From an uncultured Bacillaceae bacterium (GTDB taxonomy: Bacteria; Bacillota; Bacilli; Bacillales; Pradoshiaceae), in contig CAJGCH010000017.1 of the NCBI GenBank assembly GCA_904501845.1, positions 1 through 21,995 on the forward strand: DNA of 21,995 nt, in the 5' to 3' direction. Of the stretch, positions 1 through 6,513 are shown piece by piece. Both the position numbers and the translations under genes were made by a program. Within the stretch, counting starts at the first letter, position 1; every line of letters begins with the position of its first letter. The notes beneath the pieces are model-generated. The model did no database searches, was not told the origin of the DNA, and saw only the letters and a program-made list of their open reading frames with translations.

Positions 1-114
1 ATAAGCAAAAAGCTCGGAGGGAAGGCAAAAGGAACAAAGACTAAGAACGCCACATCCTGTGGCGACGTCTTTGTGACCGATGTCGTATCTGCCTCCCGTA
101 GAGCTTTTTCTTAT
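1..114. repeat. Long imperfect palindromic intergenic repeat, copy A
   Basis: The segment folds almost end to end. Bases 1-5 and 7-15 (ATAAG, AAAAAGCTC) pair with 101-114, with c6 bulged. GGG 19-21 pairs with CCC 95-97, and GGCA 24-27 with TGCC 90-93. CAAAGAC 35-41 pairs with GTCTTTG 67-73, and the inner GCCACA 49-54 with TGTGGC 58-63. The core from CAAAGAC to GTCTTTGTGACC recurs twice more within 200 bases. No coding frame here looks real. It behaves like a REP-like or miniature palindromic element, but the family is not identified. The palindrome may continue upstream of the window. Confidence 0.7.
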
Positions 115-166
115 GTCTCGAGCAGCTAGGAGCCGAAGCTGGATTGCTTAAGAAGCTGAATGAAAA

Positions 167-314
167 GCTGAGGCGGCAGATGGAGGTACGAAGACTAAGA
201 ACGCCGCGTCGTGCGGCAACGTCTTTGTGACCGGCACAGAGGAACAAAGACAAAAACCGCCGCGTCGTGCGGCAATGTCTTTGAAACCGACGTCATGTCG
301 GCCTCGGCCTCAGC
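167..314. repeat. Palindromic intergenic repeat, copies B and C in tandem
   Basis: GCTGAGGC 167-174 pairs perfectly with GCCTCAGC 307-314 and encloses two copies of the core also seen in 35-78. In copy B, AAGAC 191-195 pairs with GTCTT 221-225, with inner stem GCCGC 203-207 / GCGGC 213-217. In copy C, CAAAGAC 245-251 pairs with GTCTTTG 277-283, with inner stem GCCGC 259-263 / GCGGC 269-273. Both inner loops are GTCGT. Copy A has a different inner stem sequence but keeps the pairing, which is compensatory change and supports a structure maintained as RNA or cruciform DNA. Confidence 0.65.
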
Positions 315-329
315 ATTGTGTTGGCCTGG

Positions 330-370
330 AAAAGATGAAAAACCAAATCGGTTTTTCATCTTTTTTATTT
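330..370. terminator. Rho-independent terminator
   Basis: A 15-bp perfect stem (330-344 with 350-364, core GATGAAAAACC / GGTTTTTCATC) has a 5-base loop and runs into TTTTTTATTTT. It would end plus-strand transcription arriving from upstream of the window (in B. subtilis the next gene upstream is pheT) or any transcript of the palindromic repeats. The A-rich left arm means it could also work on the other strand. Confidence 0.85.
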
Positions 371-605
371 TCCGCTGTTAAACGAATTTCTTACGGGAGG
401 GCTTAGCCAATATAAAATTATCTTTATAGTTTTTATCATTTATAAGCAAGGGCACTTTCTTCTTTGTTTGGGCGAAACAATTAACCTCTTGAAAAGGCTG
501 AAAATCCGAAATTTTATGGGCATATTCCTCATATGAACGATGAATTTAGTCATGCAAGAACTTTAGAATAAGCTGGCCAAGGAATCATTTATCAAAACCA
601 TTCTT
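371..605. other. Intergenic stretch with no recognised gene
   Basis: This AT-rich sequence lies between the terminator at 330-370 and the lmrA-type promoter at 606-634. Both strands were read. No open frame has a ribosome binding site or a recognisable product, and no clear hairpin or repeat was seen. Confidence 0.5.
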
Positions 606-634
606 TTGACTTCCCCTCCAAATCCAGATATAGT
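606..634 (+). promoter_or_regulatory. SigA promoter of the lmrA-like gene
   Basis: The -35 is TTGACT (606-611) and the -10 is TATAGT (629-634), with exactly 17 bases between them. The transcription start is expected near 641, about 32 bases before the TTG start of the TetR gene. Confidence 0.75.
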
Positions 635-641
635 TTACTAA

Positions 642-653
642 TAGACTGTTATA
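642..653. promoter_or_regulatory. Probable LmrA/QdoR-type operator at the lmrA start site
   Basis: TAGACTGTTATA lies just downstream of the -10, over the expected transcription start. It shares the TAGACTG half with the stronger site at 1287-1298, but its second half is degenerate (TTATA instead of GTCTA). Its position suits repression and autoregulation by the TetR protein encoded next. It is a weaker match than the site before the transporter. Confidence 0.5.
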
Positions 654-672
654 TATATTTGAAGGTGAGATT

Positions 673-1257
673 TTGGAAAAGAAACTTTCTACGCGCGAGA
701 AAATTCTCCTAACGGCAACCCGTCTTTTTTATTTGAAGGGGTATCATGCGATTGGACTCAATCAGATTATTAAGGAATCAGGCACGCCAAAGGGCTCGCT
801 TTATCATCATTTTCCGAATGGCAAGGAACAACTGGCTATCGAGGCAATTCAAGCATCCTCCAACCATGTTGGGGAGGCTATTAATCGCTTCATGAGTGAG
901 TCGGATAGTCCGCTGGAAGGGATTCAGGCACATATCCAAATGATTGCGAGTGTCTTTGAAAATGAGGAGAGCTTTAATAGCGAGACATTTTCCGTTGTTC
1001 CATTCGGGCTGCTGGCGACAGAGTCTGCACTCGAGAATGAGAATATGCGTAAAGCCTGTGAAGAAGCTTTCTTGTATTGGGAATCGATTTATATGAGGAA
1101 ACTGATGTCCTCCGGCTATGAGCAAGAGCAGGCGGAACGGATTGCGACGGCGGTCAATGCAATGATTGAAGGCGGCGTGACATTAGCTTTAACTCAGAAA
1201 TCAAGTGAACCATTATTACGAGTAGGGGCAATGATTCCATTACTGCTGCAAAGGTAA
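673..1257 (+). CDS. lmrA: TetR-family repressor, LmrA/QdoR type
   Basis: This 194-residue transcriptional repressor closely resembles B. subtilis LmrA (188 aa), the regulator of the lmrAB multidrug operon. The N-terminal helix-turn-helix lies at about residues 8-54 and carries the family-typical GLNQIIKESGTPKGSLYHHF stretch. It is followed by KEQLAIEAI and an all-helical ligand and dimer domain. The C-terminal segment VNAMIEGGVTLAL is also LmrA-like. The start is TTG at 673, preceded by GAAGGTGAG (661-669); no better ATG exists. The adjacent MFS exporter gene and two TAGACTG operators support autoregulation and control of the exporter. In B. subtilis LmrA and QdoR respond to flavonoids; whether this one does is inference. 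The symbol is by homology and could equally be a qdoR/yxaF paralogue. Confidence 0.88.
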   Translation: MEKKLSTREKILLTATRLFYLKGYHAIGLNQIIKESGTPKGSLYHHFPNGKEQLAIEAIQASSNHVGEAINRFMSESDSPLEGIQAHIQMIASVFENEESFNSETFSVVPFGLLATESALENENMRKACEEAFLYWESIYMRKLMSSGYEQEQAERIATAVNAMIEGGVTLALTQKSSEPLLRVGAMIPLLLQR

Positions 1258-1280
1258 TCGGAATCTTTTTTATGGCTTAA

Positions 1281-1298
1281 ATTATATAGACTGGTCTA
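1281..1298. promoter_or_regulatory. LmrA/QdoR box before the MFS exporter gene
   Basis: ATTATATAGACTGGTCTA matches the published B. subtilis LmrA/QdoR consensus AWTATATAGANYGGTCTA at every position. The core is the inverted repeat TAGAC-TG-GTCTA (1287-1298), which ends 21 bases before the exporter ATG. I see no convincing -35/-10 pair next to it, so it may act as a roadblock or on a weak internal promoter. Confidence 0.8.
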
Positions 1299-1319
1299 AT
1301 TATATGTAAGGGGATTTGT

Positions 1320-2726
1320 ATGGAAAAGATCGTAGAAGTAAGAAGTCCGAAGGCAATGGCCTTTATTTTGATGTTAGGGGCATTTGTCGGTTTATTCGGA
1401 GAAACAGCCTTAAACATGGCATTATCAAATATCATGGAGGATTATTCAGTTACGGCTGGAATTGCGCAGTGGCTGACAACGGGATATTTATTGACATTGG
1501 CCATATTAGTGCCGGTATCGGCACTTTTGATTAGATGGTTTACAACTAAACAATTGATAGCGGCAGCATTCATATTCTCACTAGCAGGTTCAATCTTGGC
1601 GGCATTGGCTCCAAGCTTTGCAATCCTTCTGTCAGGAAGGATTATCCAGGCAATCGGGACGGGTATTGTCTTGCCGGTTATGCTGAATGTAGTCTTATTG
1701 ATCTTCCCGATTGCGAGACGCGGTGCGGTTATGGGAATTGTCGGCCTGGTCATTACGACAGCTCCAGCAGTTGGACCGACATTATCCGGGGTCATAATCA
1801 GTACATTAGGATGGCATTATATTTTCTGGATTAGTGCAGTATTTTATCTTCTTTTATTAGTGTTCGGATTGTCGAAGATGTCTAATGTATCGGAAATCAC
1901 AAAACCAAAAATTGATATTTTGTCCATTGTACTTTCGACGATTGGGTTTGGAGGTCTCATTTATGCGATGGCAACGATGGCGGAAATGCCATTTACTGAA
2001 GCCATTGTTTGGGCGCCGCTTTTAATTGGCATTATGGCTCTTATTCTTTTCTGCTTACGTCAAATGACAATGGAACAGCCAATGATTAATTTACGTGTGT
2101 TTAAGTATCCTATGTTCACTATAGGAACACTCATTATGTTCCTGAGTATCTTAATTATTCTGTCTGCATCCATCTTATTGCCCATCTATTTGAAAGGGGC
2201 TTTATTATACAGTGCTGCCATGGCAGGTGTTCTCTTGCTTCCTGGGAATGCGGTTAACTTGATTATGTCACCGATCGTTGGGTCTATGTTTGAAAAGATT
2301 GGCGCGAGGAAATTTGTCATCACTGGCTTTATCTTTGTAATGGCAGGTCTTGTGTTATTCTTGACTTCCTTAACAGCCGATGGTCCAGTATGGCGGATTG
2401 TGGTCGCATTCATGATTCTATTCTTTGGGTTGACGATGACGACAATGCCGGCCCAAACAAATGCGCTCAACCAATTGCCGCGCGAGCTTTATGCGGATGG
2501 TTCAGCAGCGATGAATACACTAAACCAAGTGGCGGGTGCAATGGGGACTGCGATTGCCATTACCTTGTTCACAGGAGGCCAGGAGAGTCATATTCTTGAT
2601 TACCCTAGAGCGAGCATGCCCGAAGTATTGGCTGCCGGCACGAAGGATGCCTTCTACTTCATCATGATTATTTCAGTTGTTGGCTTTATTGCTTCCTTAT
2701 TTATTAAGAAACATAAAAAAGCATAA
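1320..2726 (+). CDS. lmrB: MFS multidrug exporter, DHA2 family, LmrB-like
   Basis: This 468-residue integral membrane protein, close to the 479 residues of B. subtilis LmrB, is expected to be a proton-coupled drug exporter of the 14-helix DHA2 family. The chain is nearly all hydrophobic segments. The drug/H+ antiporter motif C is visible as AVGPTLSGVI, with the downstream GWHYIFWI typical of DHA2 exporters. The N-terminal part FGETALNMALSNIMEDY and the WLTTGYLL segment also fit LmrB/EmrB relatives. The start is ATG 1320, six bases after AAGGGG (1308-1313). It lies 62 bases downstream of its putative repressor gene with an LmrA/QdoR operator between. Substrates cannot be read from sequence; in B. 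subtilis LmrB gives lincomycin and puromycin resistance. The gene ends in a strong hairpin shared with rnhC. Confidence 0.85.
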   Translation: MEKIVEVRSPKAMAFILMLGAFVGLFGETALNMALSNIMEDYSVTAGIAQWLTTGYLLTLAILVPVSALLIRWFTTKQLIAAAFIFSLAGSILAALAPSFAILLSGRIIQAIGTGIVLPVMLNVVLLIFPIARRGAVMGIVGLVITTAPAVGPTLSGVIISTLGWHYIFWISAVFYLLLLVFGLSKMSNVSEITKPKIDILSIVLSTIGFGGLIYAMATMAEMPFTEAIVWAPLLIGIMALILFCLRQMTMEQPMINLRVFKYPMFTIGTLIMFLSILIILSASILLPIYLKGALLYSAAMAGVLLLPGNAVNLIMSPIVGSMFEKIGARKFVITGFIFVMAGLVLFLTSLTADGPVWRIVVAFMILFFGLTMTTMPAQTNALNQLPRELYADGSAAMNTLNQVAGAMGTAIAITLFTGGQESHILDYPRASMPEVLAAGTKDAFYFIMIISVVGFIASLFIKKHKKA

Positions 2727-2768
2727 AAACTGCCGAGGCTTGTGGTATCTTCACAGCCTCGGCAGTTT
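2727..2768. terminator. Bidirectional terminator between lmrB and rnhC
   Basis: AAACTGCCGAGGC (2727-2739) pairs perfectly with GCCTCGGCAGTTT (2756-2768). An inner GTG/CAC pair (2742-2744, 2752-2754) tops the stem. It starts right after the lmrB stop codon and ends one base before the complement of the rnhC stop, so it can serve both convergent genes. Confidence 0.85.
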
Positions 2769-2769
2769 A

Positions 2770-3732
2770 TCACAAGCCCGCCTTTCGCACGATTTGGCGG
2801 GCTTTTTCTGTATTGGCAAAATGCAATTTGGCGAGCGGAGCCAGAGCGGCTTCGCCTTTTTTTGCGATGAGGAGAGCGGCTGTGTCATCGACCTTTGAGC
2901 CGGCTCCTTTTGGAATAGTGACCCCGGCTTGTTCACTTAATCGGTCCATATGCTTTAAGAAGGCATAACGGGCGATGACGGAGGCAGCGGCAACGGCCGT
3001 GGAGATGCTTTCCGCTTTTGTGCTGAAATAGAGAGGGACCTCTCTATTGCCGTTTGTTGAGGTATGGCGGAAATAAATGCCGGGCTCGCAGAATTGGTCA
3101 ATTAGAATGCCATCCGGCTTCTCTCCGTTCAATTTGCCGAGCAAATGGCTGATGGCTTGTTCATGGAGCATGGCCTTCATTTTGCCTTGGCTATACCCTT
3201 TGAGCTGCAGCTCATTATATTTTTCATTGCGCAATACGAGCAGGCTATAGGGTATCATCTCCGTGATCTTGCGGCCAAGGATGAGGATTTGCGGGTCCTT
3301 AATCGTTTTCGAATCACGGATTCCCATATCCTCCAATACTCTGATATTCTCAGTAGAAACATAGGCGGCAGCAACGGTTACCGGTCCGAAATAATCGCCT
3401 GTGCCTGCCTCATCTGTGCCGATGATGCTTAATTGATTGATAGTTGCTGGCGGCCGGAACGAATGGTCGGAGACGCTTCGCTTTGCCGTGAAGGAAGAGG
3501 CGCTGCTCTTCTTAGAGGGGGAAGGCTCAGATGTTCCCCATTTTTTTGCTTCAGAAGCCGTATTGTTACCCTGGAATAATACCTTGCCTGATTTATAGGC
3601 CGTAATGGTAGCTCCGTTTACTTTGGCTGAAAAAACAGCGCCAGACGGCGTATTGGCCGTGATGGATGCTGCGTAATAATCTTTCATTTTGCTAAGTGTG
3701 TCATTGGATACCTTGATGACGGTATTGGACAT
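2770..3732 (-). CDS. rnhC: Ribonuclease HIII
   Basis: This enzyme cleaves the RNA strand of RNA-DNA hybrids and removes R-loops. The protein is 320 residues; B. subtilis RnhC has 313. Residues 1-80 form the N-terminal TBP-like substrate-binding domain (SGAVFSAKVNGATITAY, GKVLFQG). After a Ser/Lys-rich linker (67-90) comes the type 2 RNase H fold with DEAGTGDYFGP (catalytic D107, E108), LIDQF (D212) and TKAESISTAVAAASVIAR (E241). The open frame runs 40 codons further upstream, but ATG 3732 is preceded by GAGGTG (spacing 6) and matches where family members begin; the extra codons would overlap the promoter. The gene diverges from zapA, as in B. subtilis. Confidence 0.95.
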   Translation of the reverse strand: MSNTVIKVSNDTLSKMKDYYAASITANTPSGAVFSAKVNGATITAYKSGKVLFQGNNTASEAKKWGTSEPSPSKKSSASSFTAKRSVSDHSFRPPATINQLSIIGTDEAGTGDYFGPVTVAAAYVSTENIRVLEDMGIRDSKTIKDPQILILGRKITEMIPYSLLVLRNEKYNELQLKGYSQGKMKAMLHEQAISHLLGKLNGEKPDGILIDQFCEPGIYFRHTSTNGNREVPLYFSTKAESISTAVAAASVIARYAFLKHMDRLSEQAGVTIPKGAGSKVDDTAALLIAKKGEAALAPLAKLHFANTEKARQIVRKAGL

Positions 3733-3760
3733 CCTATTCACCTCTTTTGGGAATTTCATT

Positions 3761-3788
3761 TTAGTATGTAAATAACAGTTTTTATCAA
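3761..3788 (-). promoter_or_regulatory. Candidate SigA promoter of rnhC
   Basis: Read on the minus strand, TTGATA (3788-3783) and TACTAA (3766-3761) are separated by 16 bases and lie about 30 bases upstream of the rnhC start. The -10 is only a moderate match. It lies back to back with the zapA promoter. Confidence 0.45.
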
Positions 3789-3792
3789 GTAA

Positions 3793-3821
3793 TTCCAAGA
3801 AAATCAATTTCGTGGTATGAT
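3793..3821 (+). promoter_or_regulatory. Candidate SigA promoter of zapA, extended -10
   Basis: The -35-like TTCCAA (3793-3798) and TATGAT (3816-3821) are spaced 17 bases apart. A TG at 3813-3814 makes an extended -10. It sits about 36 bases before the proposed TTG start of zapA. Confidence 0.5.
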
Positions 3822-3857
3822 AAAAGACAGGATTTTTTACGAATGGAGGCACTCACC

Positions 3858-4115
3858 TTGTCGTTTCAAAAAAACAGGGTCAACGTGGAGATATATGGAC
3901 AACAATACACCATTGTAGGGGATGAGGCAACGTCCCACTTGCGTAAGGTCGCCCTTTCAGTGGATGAGAGAATGAGGGAGATCGGACAAAAGAATCCAGG
4001 GTTGGATACTACAAAATTGGCGGTGCTGACTGCGGTCAATGCCATCCATGATTATTATAAATTATTAGAAAAGATCGAGGAATTAGAATTAGAACTAAAT
4101 CAGGAAAAGAAATGA
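3858..4115 (+). CDS. zapA: Cell division protein ZapA
   Basis: This small cytoplasmic protein binds FtsZ and promotes Z-ring bundling. The motifs VEIYGQQYTIVGDE, LRKVA..VDERM and KLAVLTAVNAIHDYYKL are diagnostic of ZapA, and the C-terminus (from about residue 58) is a charged coiled coil. I place the start at TTG 3858, giving 85 residues, the same length as B. subtilis ZapA. GGAGG at 3845-3849 then has 8 bases of spacing. The in-frame ATG at 3843 overlaps that ribosome binding site and has none of its own. The stop is 7 bases before cvpA, so the two genes are co-transcribed. Confidence 0.92.
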   Translation: MSFQKNRVNVEIYGQQYTIVGDEATSHLRKVALSVDERMREIGQKNPGLDTTKLAVLTAVNAIHDYYKLLEKIEELELELNQEKK

Positions 4116-4122
4116 GGATAAC

Positions 4123-4659
4123 ATGGTTACATTAATTATATTGATTGCTTTGTTGTTGGGATTCTTCGTTGGTCTAAGAAGGGGGCTTATCCTTCAGACA
4201 ATCTATCTGGCAGGTTTTATCATTGCCTTGATTGTCGCAAGGATGTTCTATAAGGATTTAGGGGATAAGCTGGAAATGTGGGTGCCTTTCCCTTCCTCGG
4301 ATGACGGAACGATGACGATGTTGTTTGATGTGGTTAATCTGGATGCGGCTTTTTATAACGCGATTGCCTTCCTCTTGATTTTCATCGCGGTTAAGTTTGC
4401 GCTGCAGATGGTTGGCTCCATGCTAGACTTCCTTGCTCAGCTGCCATTATTGAAGCAAATAAATAAAGTGGCTGGCGGTGGTCTCGGTTTTGTCCAAACG
4501 TATATCGGGATCTTTATCCTCCTTTATATTGCGGCAATGCTGCCGATTGGCTCGTTGCAGGAGCTGATTCAAGGGTCTTCCCTGGCAGAGGCGATTATTC
4601 TTGATACGCCGTTTCTGTCCAATTGGGTTACAGATTTATGGTTTAATCCGCTGTCATGA
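4123..4659 (+). CDS. yshB: CvpA family membrane protein (YshB-like)
   Basis: This 178-residue membrane protein of the CvpA family has about four hydrophobic segments: near residues 2-22, 25-42, 76-98 and 120-142. The loop GFFVGLRRGLILQTIYLAGFI near the N-terminus is the family hallmark. Family members are linked to colicin V production and envelope functions in other bacteria; the role in Bacillus is not well defined. GAGG overlapping the zapA stop (4114-4117) provides the ribosome binding site. Its position between zapA and polX matches B. subtilis yshB (177 aa). A terminator begins inside its stop codon. Confidence 0.85.
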   Translation: MVTLIILIALLLGFFVGLRRGLILQTIYLAGFIIALIVARMFYKDLGDKLEMWVPFPSSDDGTMTMLFDVVNLDAAFYNAIAFLLIFIAVKFALQMVGSMLDFLAQLPLLKQINKVAGGGLGFVQTYIGIFILLYIAAMLPIGSLQELIQGSSLAEAIILDTPFLSNWVTDLWFNPLS

Positions 4660-4690
4660 CTTTTCCATTCATGGAGAAGTCTTTCTTTTT
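4658..4690 (+). terminator. Terminator at the end of zapA-cvpA
   Basis: GACTTTTCCA (4658-4667) pairs with TGGAGAAGTC (4672-4681) with one G-T wobble and a 4-base loop, followed by TTTCTTTTT. The stem starts within the TGA stop of cvpA. Confidence 0.75.
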
Positions 4691-4768
4691 ATGCAGCGGG
4701 AGTCAGCTTGTATATAATAATAGTTAACGGTATCTTTACAATAAGAACGCACGGGTGGGTGAATTTGT

Positions 4769-6487
4769 ATGAGCGTGAATAAAAAAGACGTCATTAAACT
4801 ATTGGAAACGATAGCGACATATATGGAATTGAAGGGAGAGAACCCTTTTAAGGTGTCTGCTTTCCGCAAGGCAGCGCAGGCTTTGGAGATTGATGATAGA
4901 AGCATAACGGAGATTGAAGATTTCACAAAGCTATCCGGGATCGGCAAAGGAACAGCGGGAGTCATTACGGAGTATTTAGAGACCGGTTCTTCTGAAGTGT
5001 TGAAAGAATTGCAGGAGGAGGTTCCAAAGGGATTGATTCCTCTTTTGAGGCTTCAAGGTCTCGGCGGCAAAAAAATAGCCAAGCTTTATAAGGAACTGCA
5101 AATTACTAATGCCGATGAGCTGAAGACTGCCTGTGAAGAGGGCCGCGTGTCGGCGCTATCAGGCTTCGGAAAGAAAACAGAAGAAAATATCCTTGAGGCG
5201 ATTAAGACGATGAATACAAAGCCGGACAGGCTCCCTCTCGCCGTCATGCTCCCAATCGTAGAGGATATCGAGGGCCGGCTCCAAGGCATGAAAGAGATCA
5301 TTCGTTTCTCTCGTGCCGGCAGTATAAGACGCGGACGAGAGACCATTAAGGACCTCGACTTCATCATTGCCACAAATGAACCGGCCAAAATTAAAGAAGC
5401 AATACTGGCGTTTGAGCATATTGACCATATTGTCGCAGCCGGAGATACGAAGGTCTCGCTCGCTTTAGCTTATGATCATGAGATTGCGGTTGATTTCCGG
5501 ATGGTGAAGCCGGAAGAGTTTGTGACAGCCCTGCACTATTTCACAGGATCGAAGGATCATAATGTCAGACTCCGCCAATTGGCGAAGGACAGAGGAGAAA
5601 AGGTCAGCGAGTATGGGGTTGAAAATCTTGAAACAGGTGAGGTAAAAACCTTTGACCGTGAAGAGGATATGTTCGCCCATTTTGGCTTGCCATATATTCC
5701 GCCGGAGCTTAGACAGGATGGAAGCGAAATCGAGAAATTTACAGCGGATTATCCGCTGATCAAGGAAGAGGATATTAAGGGAGACCTTCATATGCACACG
5801 ACCTCGAGTGATGGAGCTCAGACATTGCGTGAGATGGTGGAGGCTTGCCGGGAAAAAGGCTATCGCTATATGGCCATTACGGACCATTCCCAGTATTTGA
5901 AGGTAGCTAATGGCCTGACAGCCGAGAGGGTCAGGAAGCAAAAAGAAGAGATTCGCAAGCTCAATGAAGAGTATGACGATATCATGATTCTATCCGGAAT
6001 TGAAATGGATATCCTGCCGGATGGCACGCTGGATTTCGATGATGAGCTTCTCGCTGAGCTTGATATTGTCATTGCCTCCATTCACTCTTCCTTCTCACAG
6101 CCGCAGGAGGTCATTATGGAGCGCTTAAGAACAGCCTTAATGAACAAACATGTGGATATCATTGCCCATCCGACTGGAAGGGTAATCGGGAGACGGGAAG
6201 GCTATGACGTAGATATGGATATGCTAATCAAGCTGGCAGCCGAAACAAACACAGCACTTGAATTGAATGCCAACCCGAACCGTCTTGACTTATCAGCGAA
6301 AAATGTCAAGAAAGCGCAGGAGGCAGGTGTCACGATTGTCATCAATACGGATGCCCATAGCAGGGAAATGCTTGATAATATGGAAGTGGGCATCGCAAAC
6401 GCCAAGAGGGGCTGGCTCAAGAAAGAAACGGTCCTGAATGCGCGTACGGAGGAACAACTGCTGTCATTTTTGAACCGAAATGACTGA
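4769..6487 (+). CDS. polX: DNA polymerase X with PHP exonuclease domain
   Basis: This family X DNA repair polymerase fills gaps in base excision repair and has an added PHP 3'-5' exonuclease domain. The length is 572 aa (B. subtilis PolX 570). Helix-hairpin-helix segments are LSGIGKGTA (55-63), LQGLGGKK (95-102) and LSGFGKKT (130-137). The nucleotidyltransferase active site is GSIRRG (184-189), KDLDF (D195, D197) and AVDFR (D242). The PHP metal ligands appear as DLHMH (339-343), TDHS (H373), GIEMD (E412), SIHS (H439), AHPTG (H467) and NTDAH (D528, H530), all intact. The start is ATG 4769 after GGGTGGGTGA. A TATAAT at 4713-4718 may be its -10, but no good -35 accompanies it. mutS2 follows 26 bases later. 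Confidence 0.96.
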   Translation: MSVNKKDVIKLLETIATYMELKGENPFKVSAFRKAAQALEIDDRSITEIEDFTKLSGIGKGTAGVITEYLETGSSEVLKELQEEVPKGLIPLLRLQGLGGKKIAKLYKELQITNADELKTACEEGRVSALSGFGKKTEENILEAIKTMNTKPDRLPLAVMLPIVEDIEGRLQGMKEIIRFSRAGSIRRGRETIKDLDFIIATNEPAKIKEAILAFEHIDHIVAAGDTKVSLALAYDHEIAVDFRMVKPEEFVTALHYFTGSKDHNVRLRQLAKDRGEKVSEYGVENLETGEVKTFDREEDMFAHFGLPYIPPELRQDGSEIEKFTADYPLIKEEDIKGDLHMHTTSSDGAQTLREMVEACREKGYRYMAITDHSQYLKVANGLTAERVRKQKEEIRKLNEEYDDIMILSGIEMDILPDGTLDFDDELLAELDIVIASIHSSFSQPQEVIMERLRTALMNKHVDIIAHPTGRVIGRREGYDVDMDMLIKLAAETNTALELNANPNRLDLSAKNVKKAQEAGVTIVINTDAHSREMLDNMEVGIANAKRGWLKKETVLNARTEEQLLSFLNRND

Positions 6488-6513
6488 CTATAGATTAAGG
6501 AGGATCTTTCTCC

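Noticed and set aside
41..253. 70-codon minus-strand frame across the repeats
   Set aside because: It reads through the palindromes, is rich in Arg/Ser, and has no ribosome binding site or recognisable family.
1..314. Possible CRISPR array from the recurring core
   Set aside because: Only three copies, unevenly spaced, each strongly palindromic over its whole length, with no uniform spacers and no cas genes nearby.
3733..3852. 40-codon N-terminal extension of rnhC
   Set aside because: It covers the divergent promoter region and lacks a Shine-Dalgarno; ATG 3732 has a good one and matches the family start.
3843..3857. ATG 3843 as zapA start
   Set aside because: This ATG overlaps the GGAGG that serves TTG 3858 and has no ribosome binding site of its own; the TTG gives the family length of 85.
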